The position numbers and the translations under genes were made by a program. The notes under the pieces were generated by a model. That model had not been told where the DNA came from. It saw only the letters and a list, made by a program, of their open reading frames with translations, and made no database searches. From CBDCFT01 sp965216365 (GTDB lineage Bacteria > Pseudomonadota > Gammaproteobacteria > Arenicellales > CBDCFT01), in assembly GCA_965216365.1 (NCBI GenBank), contig CBDCFT010000012.1, positions 62,001 to 126,000 of the forward strand: a DNA stretch of 64,000 nt, in the 5' to 3' direction. Below are positions 45,532 to 53,404 of the stretch, in pieces. Every line of letters starts with the position of its first letter. Within the stretch, counting starts at the first letter, position 1.

Positions 45532-46212
45532 ATGAACAATGTGAAAGCCCTGACGCTCGATCTCGATGACACTTTGTGGGAAATCATGCCCATTATTGTA
45601 CGTGCGGAGCAGACCGTGCACACTTTTTTGGCGCAACATTACCCGCGTGTTACTGAACGCTTCGACATTGCCGACATCCGTGAAGTTCGAACCGAAGTCC
45701 TGCAACGTCATACTGGCATTGAGCACGATTTTACCGAGATGCGCCGACTGACTTATGCCCTGGTGTTGGAGCGTTGTGGATATGACAAAAACGAAGCTGA
45801 AAGCATATTACAAATGTTTCTCGACGCGCGACACGATGTGGAATTTTTTCCGGATGTGTTACCCGCATTGCAAATCCTGAGCGAGAAATACCCATTGGTT
45901 TCATTATCCAACGGCAACGCAGACGTTATTCGCCTGCAACTGGGTGAATTCTTTACTCATTCGGTCAGTGCAAGGGATGTGGGCGTGCTCAAACCTCATG
46001 CAAAAATATTCGGTACTGCCTGCGAACACCTGGGGCTGAATGCAGACGAGGTCTTGCACATCGGGGATCATCCGATTGAAGACATCAAAGGCGCGGCGGA
46101 CTACGGCATGCACACGGTTTGGATTAACCGAAAAGAACAGGACTGGCAGCATGACCACGAGCCACACGCGCAAGTAAATGACTTGAATCAGTTGGTCGAT
46201 TTACTGGTGTAA
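45532..46212 (+). CDS. HAD-superfamily phosphatase (HAD-IA, YjjG/GS1-like)
   Basis: 226 residues. HAD motif I 'LTLDLDDTLWEIMPII' (DxD with Asp10/Asp12), motif II 'LVSLSNGNADVIRLQLG', motif III Lys in 'VGVLKPHAKIFGTACEHLG', and motif IV 'VLHIGDHPIEDIKGAADYGMHTVWI'. The alpha-helical cap inserted after motif I classes it as HAD-IA. Probable nucleotide or small phosphate phosphatase. It ends four bases before the next gene, so the two are co-transcribed. Confidence 0.9.
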   Translation: MNNVKALTLDLDDTLWEIMPIIVRAEQTVHTFLAQHYPRVTERFDIADIREVRTEVLQRHTGIEHDFTEMRRLTYALVLERCGYDKNEAESILQMFLDARHDVEFFPDVLPALQILSEKYPLVSLSNGNADVIRLQLGEFFTHSVSARDVGVLKPHAKIFGTACEHLGLNADEVLHIGDHPIEDIKGAADYGMHTVWINRKEQDWQHDHEPHAQVNDLNQLVDLLV

Positions 46213-46216
46213 ACCG

Positions 46217-47356
46217 ATGAGTGTCAGAAAAACAGAAATAGCATTGCCATCAATGAGTTCGGGCACACAACGGACGCTGACGGTTTTTCGTTATGGAATC
46301 GAAGGTGCACGGCCTAAAGCCTACCTGCAAACTGCCCTGCATGCAGACGAACATCCCGGCATGCTGGTACTGCATCATCTCATGGCATTACTTAACGATG
46401 CCGACAAAAACAATGCAATCGCCGGCGAAATCGTGTTATTGCCGGTGGCAAACCCAATCGGGCTTTCGCAACATATTTTTGGCAATTTGCAGGGACGATT
46501 CGAACTCGCCTCACGACAAAACTTTAACCGGGACTATCCCGATATTACCGAACAGGTTTCACAAATCGTTAAGAACAAACTGAGTCAGGATTCGGCCGCA
46601 AATATCAATCTGATTCGCGCAGCCATTCAAACAGCGCTTGATGACCTGAAACCCACGGATGAGCTTGGTTATCTGCGGCGTGAATTACTGCGAATAGCGG
46701 CGGATTCGGATATTTGTCTTGACCTGCATTGCGATTGGGAAGCTGCGTTACACGTCTACACGACCCCGGCCTTGTGGCCAAATACAGCAGACTTATGCGC
46801 CCAGTTGGGCAGCGAAGCAACCCTGCTTGCGGAAATCTCAGGCGGAAACCCTTTTGACGAAGCTGCGGGTGGTGTGTGGTCAGCGTTGGTAAAACAGTTT
46901 CCGGATTTTCCCATCCCACCAGCCTGTTTAGCAGCTACGGTTGAATTACGCGGTAACGCGGACATAAGCGACGAACTGGCGCAGATGGACGCACAAAATC
47001 TGTTTCGCTTTCTACAACGACGCGAAATAATCACAGGTGATCCGGGGCCATTGCCGCGCAATAAATGTGAAGCAACACCGCTCGCCGGTGTCGACACCGT
47101 AAAAGCACCAACGGCGGGCGTTGTTGTTTATCGCAAGCAACCCGGCGACTATGTTAAACAGGGTGAAGCGGTCGCGACGATTGTTAATCCGTTGGAACCC
47201 AACACCGTTGCAGCACGAATCGAAGTTAAATCCCGCACCGACGGCGTGATGTACGCAAGACGCGGCGATCGTTTCGCGCGACCCGGACAAACACTGTGTC
47301 GTATTGCCGGCAAAACACCGTTGCCGGATCGTGTGGGTGATTTGTTGAGTGATTAA
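46217..47356 (+). CDS. M14-family succinylglutamate desuccinylase/aspartoacylase-like deacylase
   Basis: 379 residues. The zinc-binding HxxE and following His occur in 'LHADEHPGMLVLHHL' and 'DICLDLHCDWEAALHVY'; 'GLSQHIFGNLQGRFELASRQNFNRDYPD' carries the Arg/Asn substrate block. The C-terminal beta-barrel ('APTAGVVVYRKQPGDYVKQGEAVATIVNPLE') is typical of the AstE/AspA group of carboxypeptidases. Substrates in the family are N-acyl amino acids; the true one is unknown. It is four bases after the HAD gene. Confidence 0.87.
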   Translation: MSVRKTEIALPSMSSGTQRTLTVFRYGIEGARPKAYLQTALHADEHPGMLVLHHLMALLNDADKNNAIAGEIVLLPVANPIGLSQHIFGNLQGRFELASRQNFNRDYPDITEQVSQIVKNKLSQDSAANINLIRAAIQTALDDLKPTDELGYLRRELLRIAADSDICLDLHCDWEAALHVYTTPALWPNTADLCAQLGSEATLLAEISGGNPFDEAAGGVWSALVKQFPDFPIPPACLAATVELRGNADISDELAQMDAQNLFRFLQRREIITGDPGPLPRNKCEATPLAGVDTVKAPTAGVVVYRKQPGDYVKQGEAVATIVNPLEPNTVAARIEVKSRTDGVMYARRGDRFARPGQTLCRIAGKTPLPDRVGDLLSD

Positions 47357-47381
47357 TTTATAGCTTTCAGCAATAAGTTAT

Positions 47382-47406
47382 TGTAGGAGCGAGCTTGTTC
47401 GCGAAT
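47382..47406 (+). repeat. REP-like element
   Basis: TGTAGGAGCGAGCTTGTTCG (then CGAAT) lies 26 bases after the deacylase stop. It is the cleanest copy of the GTAGGAGCGAGC family also seen at 21708-21777 and 48944-48970, and forms a short hairpin of the GAGC...GCTT kind. Confidence 0.75.
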
Positions 47407-47421
47407 GATTTCTCTCAAAAA

Positions 47422-47514
47422 TTGTCATTACGAGTCCAGCGAAGCAATCTCTCCCTAACGTATCGTAAAGTACGAGATCGCCACAGCACGCTCTGCGTGC
47501 CTCGCTATGGCAAA
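47422..47514. repeat. dispersed palindromic repeat (GTCATTGCGAG family), copy A
   Basis: It begins TTGTCATTACGAGTCCAGCG and ends GCGTGCCTCGCTATGGCAA, whose terminal parts are inverted repeats. Inner parts AAGCAATCTC and GAGATCGCCAC recur in copy B at 49129-49216 and in shorter copies at 58551-58584 and 63768-63795. It resembles miniature palindromic elements spread widely in bacterial genomes. Confidence 0.7.
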
Positions 47515-47521
47515 TTTTTCG

Positions 47522-48679
47522 TCAATCGTTTTCAATAAATTTGCGCGTTAACGACGGAATCTCATGGGCGGGGAACACTGTAATATTGTCTTTGAGCGGA
47601 TAACATTCGGTGCCAGGATAAATTACCCATAAGTGACTCAAAGATAGATCCGTTATCGATGAATGCATGGAACGTGTCGTACCGGGTGCGTCGGCGTGTT
47701 TGAATTCGAATCCATATCTTTTGCCACGAATGGTCAACATAAGATCGAGTTCCGCACCGGAATGAGTGGCCCAAAAATGCGCTGATTGCGACGGTAATAG
47801 TGCTAGCACTTGCTCAAGCGCGAAACCTTCCCATGACGCGCCAAGCTTCGGATGACCGAGCAGCTCTCGGTGACGATCAAGCTCAAGCAAAGCATGCAAT
47901 AAGCCCGTATCGCGGACATAGAGCTTAGGAGATTTAAGCTGGCGTTTTTTCAGATTTTCGAACCAGGGCGGTAACACACGCACCATGTACGCTCCGGCGA
48001 GAATATCCAAATAACGCCTCGCGGTGGGTTCGCTCGTCCCCAAAGAACGGGCAAATTCCGCTCCATTCCAAACCTGACCGTGATAATGCGCGATCATGGT
48101 CCAGAATCGCCGCAGGGTTTCCGCCGGAATGTTAATACCTAGTTGCGGAATATCACGTTCCAGGAATGTACGTATAAAATTTTGCCGCCATGTCACGGAC
48201 GCTGCCTCACTCGACGCAAGAAACGAGCGCGGAAATCCGCCACGTTGCCACAGCTTCTTTAGCGCATCAGTACCGGTTTCGCCGAGATCGAATCCACCCA
48301 AGTCAACCAGTGCAACACGCCCAGCTAAGGATTCAGAAATCCCGCGTCCGAGATCGGGGGACGCACTTCCAAGCAGAAGAAATCGCGCCGGTCGATCGGC
48401 ACGGTCGAGCAACACACGCAACGTTTCGAACAGGGACGGTTGACGTTGGATTTCATCGATGACCACCAACCCGGTCAACGGGCTTAAAGTTTGTTCGGGG
48501 GATTCGAGCTGACGCCGGTCTACCGCTTTCTCAAGGTCAAAAATATGGGTATCTTTTTCTGCGCCATACATATGGGCCAACGTGGTTTTTCCACATTGCC
48601 TTGGCCCGAGCAGCGCCACCGCGGGGTGACCATGAAACCCCTGATCAATTAGCTCGATATAACGTGGGCGGTGAAGCAC
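47522..48679 (-). CDS. AAA-14/DUF4143 ATPase
   Basis: 385 residues. Walker A 'VALLGPRQCGKTTLAHMYG' near the N-terminus, Walker B 'LTGLVVIDEIQRQPSLFETLRVLLDR', arginine finger region 'FLLLGSASPDLGR', a winged helix ('RFWTMIAHYHGQVWNGAEFARSLGTSEPTARRYLDILAGAYMVRVLPPWF'), and the C-terminal DUF4143 nuclease-like domain ending 'GAELDLMLTIRGKRYGFEFKHAD' (Glu/Asp-ExK pattern). These ATPases are common in mobile and accessory islands; their cellular role is unresolved. It is last on the minus strand of the accessory cluster and starts 24 bases before a small remnant gene. Confidence 0.88.
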   Translation of the reverse strand: MLHRPRYIELIDQGFHGHPAVALLGPRQCGKTTLAHMYGAEKDTHIFDLEKAVDRRQLESPEQTLSPLTGLVVIDEIQRQPSLFETLRVLLDRADRPARFLLLGSASPDLGRGISESLAGRVALVDLGGFDLGETGTDALKKLWQRGGFPRSFLASSEAASVTWRQNFIRTFLERDIPQLGINIPAETLRRFWTMIAHYHGQVWNGAEFARSLGTSEPTARRYLDILAGAYMVRVLPPWFENLKKRQLKSPKLYVRDTGLLHALLELDRHRELLGHPKLGASWEGFALEQVLALLPSQSAHFWATHSGAELDLMLTIRGKRYGFEFKHADAPGTTRSMHSSITDLSLSHLWVIYPGTECYPLKDNITVFPAHEIPSLTRKFIEND

Positions 48680-48733
48680 TAAAAATAAGCTTGAAAAACT
48701 AAAGTTTTATATTAGTATTTCAAGGTAAATATT

Positions 48734-48910
48734 TCAATCAATAAGTCTCTGTATTTTTCGATATTGGCACGCCTTCCTCGCAACGGTTTCCCATAACAAC
48801 CATACAAACGAACTCACCTCCCCGCGTTCATCCGGATCGCCATTCGCACCCAGATACACCCCGTGTTTACACTTGGTGTAGTTATATAAATACTGCGCAG
48901 TGATGGTCAT
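48734..48910 (-). pseudogene. remnant of a RecB-like (TM0106-family) nuclease gene
   Basis: A 58-codon frame starting ATG 48910 reads 'MTITAQYLYNYTKCKHGVYL', then 'GDPDERGEVSSFVWLLWETV'. It matches the N-terminal part of RecB-family putative nucleases of the TM0106 kind, which begin with a similar Leu/Tyr, Cys-His-x-x-Tyr-Leu, Gly-Asp-Pro and Ser-x-Phe-x-x-Leu-Leu-Trp-Glu pattern. Full-length members have several hundred residues; here it ends after about 45 conserved codons, then stops. I take it as a truncated gene. Confidence 0.6.
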
Positions 48911-48943
48911 GGTTCCGTTGTCATAAACTCGTCTCGTAGCTAT

Positions 48944-48970
48944 TGTAGGAGTGAGTGCGCTCGCGAGTGA
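48944..48970 (+). repeat. REP-like element
   Basis: TGTAGGAGTGAGTGCGCTCG (then CGAGTGA) follows the nuclease remnant. It shares the GTAGGAG...GCTCGCGA core with the elements at 47382 and 21708 and has internal symmetry GAGTGCGCTC. Confidence 0.65.
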
Positions 48971-49128
48971 TTTAACTTATGCTTATGCAATAGCGGCTAA
49001 TTGTGGAATTATCCAGCGTCTGATTGTGGGTTAGTTAAAGCGAACGCAAAAGCACAAACCGCCATTGTGAGTCCATTCGACTTCGCTTAGGACAGGCTCC
49101 GCGAAGAAATCTTACCCTTGTCAAAAAC

Positions 49129-49216
49129 TTGTCATTGCGAGTGCAGCGAAGCAATCTATCCCTAATGCATCGCGAAGTACGAGATCGCCACGCCGCTGGC
49201 GCGGCTCGCGATGACA
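49129..49216. repeat. dispersed palindromic repeat (GTCATTGCGAG family), copy B
   Basis: It runs from TTGTCATTGCGAGTGCAGCG to GGCGCGGCTCGCGATGACA, ending 40 bases before the stop of hsdS. Outer arms TGTCATTGCGAG and CTCGCGATGACA are nearly perfect inverted repeats, and the inner AAGCAATCT...GAGATCGCCACG matches copy A. Confidence 0.75.
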
Positions 49217-49255
49217 CGAATTTATGTCATTACGAGGCGGGATTTCGAAACCCCG

Positions 49256-51022
49256 TTAAACCAGCGCCTGTTCGGCCATGGCGTCGGCTAATTGCAATTG
49301 GGTGGTTTGCGCGGTGTTAACACGAGTCTTCAGCGTATCGCAGAGGGCCATGAGTTCGTCTACTTTCGCGACGATGCGATTTAATTCATTTGCGGGTGGC
49401 AGAGGCACCAACAGCTTCCCAAGAATCTCCAGATTGATATTCTTCTGTGCTGTCGAGGGTGCGAAGTCTTCAAGATGTTCCTTAGCTGTTCTGATGAAGT
49501 ACTCGAAATATTGCGCTTCGATATTTGCATCTAATGGAATAAAACCGACGACGCTATCAGGAAAGCAGGCTGTAAACCCGAGAATTCCGGTATCGGCGAT
49601 ATTTGCTGCAATAGTTATGCACATTGTCCCCTTGGGCCAAACGCGACTCTGAGCAACACCTTCTTCGTTATATCGTGCGGTGTAAGTCGTAACGATCGGA
49701 TCTGCTTTTGCCACGTCACCCGTTTGCACCATAGGGGTTTTCCCATTGACATATAACTTCGGATCGTTTCTCGGACGGTGCTTTGATTTACCTCTCGCCA
49801 ATTCCCCTATCTCTGGCAAGCGAGCCCACTCCCACCCCTTTGGTAATTCGAATGGTTTTTCATCATCCTCGATGGGTGGTAGAACCTTTTGCTTTTTTAT
49901 TGTCCCCGTTTTAATTAGTCGGGCTTTTTTGGCGGCAATTTTCTTTAGCAGCTCGCTCGCCGGTTCGTCGTTGGGATCTTGGGGGACGAGTTTGCCCATG
50001 ACGGCGAGTTGCAGAATGGTTCGTTTGAGCCGATCGATGCTCCACTCGGTGGTGAAGAGGGTATCGAAGTGGTCGGCGATTCTTGCCCAGGCGGCGGTGA
50101 AGCCGTCGCGCTCGCTGGCGGTGGTCAGTGCGTCGAGCAGGGTTTGCACCAGAGTTTGGTGGGCGGTGATGCTGGTTTCTTGCTGCTGTTCCAGCTGGTC
50201 GCAGAGGGCCATGAGTTCGTCGACTTTGGCGACGATGCGGGCTTGCTCCTGCTCCGGGCAGAGGGGGACGAGAATAGACTTCAAATTGCCCGTCGAAATT
50301 CGAAACCTCGTTGCACCCTTGCCATAGGATTCAACTTGGGCCCTAAAAGTAATCGAATTAATCGAATGAACCAACCATTGATCTAGCACAAGGCCACACG
50401 GACGGAAGATCGCAACGTCGACGGCTGTCACCGACTTCTGGTCTAGCTCTGGGAATATGCAGGCTCGCCCGATCGGACTGGGCAACCGCGCAATGAGGAT
50501 GTCACCTACAGCTAGCTCAGTGCAATTGAGACGCTTGAAGGCATCTTCGTTAATGTATTTTTCGGAGACATTCTTGAACCTATTAACGCCAACATCTGCA
50601 AGCTGGATTAGTCGAATATTCCCGTCCGGATCTTGATCCTTTTTCTCAACCCAATCCCCATCGAGAAGTGACATCGGAGCAAGCGCATCGAGCCTTGCCC
50701 ACTGCCAACTCTCCGGTAACTCAAATGGCTCATCACCCTCTTCTATTGGTGCAATCTTCTTAGGCTTCTTGATCTTGCCGTCTTTCACCAACTGAGCTTT
50801 TTCAGCCTCAATCTTCTTGAGCAACTCGCTGGCTGGTTCGTCATTGGAATCTTGCGGCACCAACAACCCCCGCACGGCCAGCTCCAGAATCAGCTCACGC
50901 AGTTTCTTGACACCGTAAAGCTCCAGATTGTTGCTTTTTCCACGACCTGTAGACGATTTAGTCTGAATGGCCGATGACCATACGTTTAGATTATCGGTAA
51001 TCAGTTGCTCTGCCGCTGGCAT
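49256..51022 (-). CDS. hsdS: type I restriction-modification specificity subunit HsdS
   Basis: 588 residues. Two target-recognition domains are each introduced by a W-rich motif: 'FELPESWQWARLDALAP' (about 98-114) and 'FELPKGWEWARLPEIGEL'. Each is followed by coiled-coil spacers ending 'RIVAKVDELMALCDQLEQQ' and 'RIVAKVDELMALCDTLKTRVN'. This is the usual symmetric HsdS layout and defines a bipartite DNA target. An N-terminal extra part with 'KSSTGRGKSNNLELYGVKKLRELILELAVRGLLVPQDSNDEPASELLKKIEAEKAQLV' is also repeated later ('RTILQLAVMGKLVPQDPNDEPASELLKKIAAKKARL'). Its start overlaps the hsdM stop by one base. Confidence 0.95.
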   Translation of the reverse strand: MPAAEQLITDNLNVWSSAIQTKSSTGRGKSNNLELYGVKKLRELILELAVRGLLVPQDSNDEPASELLKKIEAEKAQLVKDGKIKKPKKIAPIEEGDEPFELPESWQWARLDALAPMSLLDGDWVEKKDQDPDGNIRLIQLADVGVNRFKNVSEKYINEDAFKRLNCTELAVGDILIARLPSPIGRACIFPELDQKSVTAVDVAIFRPCGLVLDQWLVHSINSITFRAQVESYGKGATRFRISTGNLKSILVPLCPEQEQARIVAKVDELMALCDQLEQQQETSITAHQTLVQTLLDALTTASERDGFTAAWARIADHFDTLFTTEWSIDRLKRTILQLAVMGKLVPQDPNDEPASELLKKIAAKKARLIKTGTIKKQKVLPPIEDDEKPFELPKGWEWARLPEIGELARGKSKHRPRNDPKLYVNGKTPMVQTGDVAKADPIVTTYTARYNEEGVAQSRVWPKGTMCITIAANIADTGILGFTACFPDSVVGFIPLDANIEAQYFEYFIRTAKEHLEDFAPSTAQKNINLEILGKLLVPLPPANELNRIVAKVDELMALCDTLKTRVNTAQTTQLQLADAMAEQALV

Positions 51023-52488
51023 TATCGATTCGCCGCGGTGAGTGCATCGGACAGGATCGTTTTCAACTGATCGCGTAGGTTTTGGATTTCAGCTCGCTGC
51101 GCTTGGTAGTCGGCGATCAACTCTTCCGGGTCATGCTTAATCTGTTCGCCAACATGCGGGTTTTTGATATCGAGGTTGTAATTACGAGCGATGATCTCAT
51201 CGACAGACACTTTCCAGGCGAGTTCGTTTTCTTTGCGCTTCTTGCGCTGAGTCCCGCCCCACCATTGTTGGCAATCGGCGAATTCATCAAAACGCATGGG
51301 TTTGGTTTTGTTGTACGCCTTCACGCCTTCGGGCAGGCGTTGTTCATAGTACCAGATGTCTTTGGTGGGATTGCCTTTTTCGAAGAACAATAAATTCGTC
51401 TTGATGCTGGTGTAAGGCGCAAAAACGGAATTGGGTAGGCGGACGATGGTGTGCAGATTACAATCGCTGAGCAGGCGCTCCTTGATTTTGGTTTTCACCC
51501 CTTCGCCAAACAGGGTGCCGTCTGGCAAGACAATCGCCGCGCGCCCGGTGGCCTCGAGGATATGAATAATCAATTGCAAAAATAAATCGGCCGTCTCCCG
51601 TGTGCGGGTGGCTTGGGGGAAATTCAGCTCAATGCCGTCTTCCTCCATGCCACCAAACGGCGGATTCGTGATAACTACTTTGACCCGGTCTCTCGGACCC
51701 CAATCGCGCAAGGGGCGTGCCAGGGTGTTGTCATGCCGAATTTGTGTCGGTACCTCGATCCCATGCAGCAACATGTTGGTGATGCATAAAAGGTGCGGCA
51801 GTTGTTTTTTCTCGACACCATGAATCTGTTGTTGTAATTGGTACCGATCTTCGACACTGTTTACTTCGTGCTTGCGGATGTGCTCGACCGCGCAGGTAAG
51901 AAATCCCCCGGTGCCGCACGCGGGATCCATGAGCTTATCACCGAGCTTGGGATCGATCATTTCCACCATGAATTGGGTGACCGCCCGCGGTGTATAAAAC
52001 TCACCGGCATTACCCGCACTTTGCAAATCCTTGAGGATTTTCTCGTAGATGTCGCCGAACATGTGCCGATCTTCGCTTGACTGAAAATCGATTTGCTCGA
52101 TCTTGTTGACCACTTGACGCAGCAAGGTGCCGTTTTTCATGTAGTTGAAAGCATCCCCAAATACTTCCCGCACTACAAATCCACGGGGATTGGTTTTGGG
52201 CGTGGCGTGCAGGTTTTTGAGCGTCGGGAATAAGTTGTTGTTAATGAAATTCAACATGCCCTCCCCGGTGATGCCTTCCGGATCGGCCGCCCAGTTGCGC
52301 CACAAAAGCTTTTTGGGGATGGGCATTTCGTAATCGTCTTTGATGATTTCGAGTTCCTGCTCCTGGGCATCGAAGATCTTGAGAAACAGCATCCAAGCCA
52401 TCTGGCCGATGCGTTGTGCGTCGCCATCCACGCCGGCGTCTTTACGCATGATGTCTTGAATGGATTTGACGGTGGTGGAAACGCTCAC
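51022..52488 (-). CDS. hsdM: type I restriction-modification methyltransferase HsdM
   Basis: 488 residues from GTG 52488 ('VSVSTTVKSIQDIMRKDAGVDGDAQRIGQMAW'), the position relatives begin; a longer frame from 52503 is unlikely. N-6 adenine methylase motifs are 'KLMDPACGTGGFLTCAVEHI' (motif I) and 'VVITNPPFGG' (motif IV, NPPF). The N-terminal helical region 'QDIMRKDAGVDGDAQR' interacts with HsdS in the family. HsdM and HsdS form the methyltransferase, HsdR joins for restriction. Order here is hsdR, DUF3800, hsdM, hsdS, with DUF3800 intruding. Confidence 0.96.
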   Translation of the reverse strand: MSVSTTVKSIQDIMRKDAGVDGDAQRIGQMAWMLFLKIFDAQEQELEIIKDDYEMPIPKKLLWRNWAADPEGITGEGMLNFINNNLFPTLKNLHATPKTNPRGFVVREVFGDAFNYMKNGTLLRQVVNKIEQIDFQSSEDRHMFGDIYEKILKDLQSAGNAGEFYTPRAVTQFMVEMIDPKLGDKLMDPACGTGGFLTCAVEHIRKHEVNSVEDRYQLQQQIHGVEKKQLPHLLCITNMLLHGIEVPTQIRHDNTLARPLRDWGPRDRVKVVITNPPFGGMEEDGIELNFPQATRTRETADLFLQLIIHILEATGRAAIVLPDGTLFGEGVKTKIKERLLSDCNLHTIVRLPNSVFAPYTSIKTNLLFFEKGNPTKDIWYYEQRLPEGVKAYNKTKPMRFDEFADCQQWWGGTQRKKRKENELAWKVSVDEIIARNYNLDIKNPHVGEQIKHDPEELIADYQAQRAEIQNLRDQLKTILSDALTAANR

Positions 52489-52558
52489 AAAATAAAGTCC
52501 CAATAAATCATATTGTTACCAAAATTATATGGCAGTCGGTGAGTATGCAAGTAGCATT

Positions 52559-52567
52559 TGCTATAAT
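52559..52567 (+). promoter_or_regulatory. extended -10 promoter (TGCTATAAT)
   Basis: A perfect consensus -10 TATAAT at 52562-52567 is preceded by TGC, the extended -10 form that can work without a good -35. A -35 at the usual distance (GTGAGT at 52539-52544) is weak. It is on the plus strand, opposite to all neighbouring genes, and points into the compact hairpin unit at 52574-52637. Confidence 0.6.
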
Positions 52568-52573
52568 ATTGAC

Positions 52574-52637
52574 AAGTGGATTGGGAGTACCCGGTCGGCG
52601 TCATACCCTTGGGGAGTTCCTCAGGGGTTTTCGCTTT
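52574..52637 (+). ncRNA. candidate DUF3800-associated structured RNA
   Basis: Starting seven bases after TATAAT, a plus-strand RNA of about 64 nt would contain a small GGG-AGTA-CCC hairpin (52583-52592), then an A-U-closed ten-pair stem (ACCCTTGGGG at 52605-52614, loop AGTT, CCTCAGGGGT at 52619-52628), and a U-rich tail TTTTCGCTTTTT that ends at the DUF3800 stop. Promoter, fold and terminator make it self-contained. Structured RNAs next to DUF3800 genes (named DUF3800-I and so on in Rfam) are known from comparative work. Whether this one belongs to them was not checked. Confidence 0.45.
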
Positions 52638-53384
52638 TTAGGGATAGCACTTTAGCCCCCATCCTCTGATCTCTCCCTGGGGGCTTTTTCGAAACTTGCG
52701 CAAAACAATGTCTACCGCCCTGTTAGCTTGATCCGGTTTTAACAAATATCTTCCCACCGGCCGGGCAATCAGGTCCGCCAATTGAAGGCCAGTTGAGTTA
52801 ACTAATTTACTCGCGAATACAAATTCGAAAGCATCGCGCATACCACTAACACGAGTACGATCAAGTATCCTTCTGGTTTCGAGCTCTAGATCCTTGTCCT
52901 CTTTTTTACCCCGCGTCTCAAATACAACGTGAGTTTTCTTATTGTGTTCATTGGAGCGTTGCAGTTCGTAGAACACTCTCTCTAAACCAAATTCCAACGC
53001 GATGTGGTAAGGATTGTCGGAATCTCCTCTTCTAATGCGGGATTTCGGTTTGTCGATGCAAGATGCGACAAGAGTTATTGGTGAGCTTGCAATCAAGTCA
53101 TTTATATCATCGATGAAGCTCTTCCGAACCTCACCGTTCATTAGTAGGTCGAATGGGGGTAGACGCTTATGAATTTCTCTTTCGTGAAAGACAATCATGT
53201 CATGTCCGAAGTATTTAAACTTTAGCTCCTGGACAGCAGGGACGATCGATTTGCAATAGTCGATTTTTCGGACAATACAAAATAGAAGAACAAACACAGG
53301 AAACTGAGGGTCGATCGATTTCAGGCTGTGATCCCCGCTTTCATCTACGTAGACAATGTAGTCACTAAAAGCTTCTTTCTCCAT
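52638..53384 (-). CDS. DUF3800-domain protein
   Basis: 248 residues. N-terminus 'DYIVYVDESGDHSLKSIDPQFPVFVLLFCIVRK' shows the family's DESGD acidic pair (Asp14, Glu15); the central 'YFGHDMIVFHEREIHKRLPPF' has a second acidic/His block, and the C-terminal 'DAFEFVFASKLVNSTGLQLADLIARPVGRYLLKP' the 'LQLADLIA' signature. The fold is thought to be RNase H-like, so a nucleic-acid role is plausible but unproven. It lies 20 bases after hsdR in the same operon and separates it from hsdM. Confidence 0.87.
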   Translation of the reverse strand: MEKEAFSDYIVYVDESGDHSLKSIDPQFPVFVLLFCIVRKIDYCKSIVPAVQELKFKYFGHDMIVFHEREIHKRLPPFDLLMNGEVRKSFIDDINDLIASSPITLVASCIDKPKSRIRRGDSDNPYHIALEFGLERVFYELQRSNEHNKKTHVVFETRGKKEDKDLELETRRILDRTRVSGMRDAFEFVFASKLVNSTGLQLADLIARPVGRYLLKPDQANRAVDIVLRKFRKSPQGEIRGWGLKCYP

Positions 53385-53404
53385 ACTTATGCTGTTTGCA
53401 GCGT

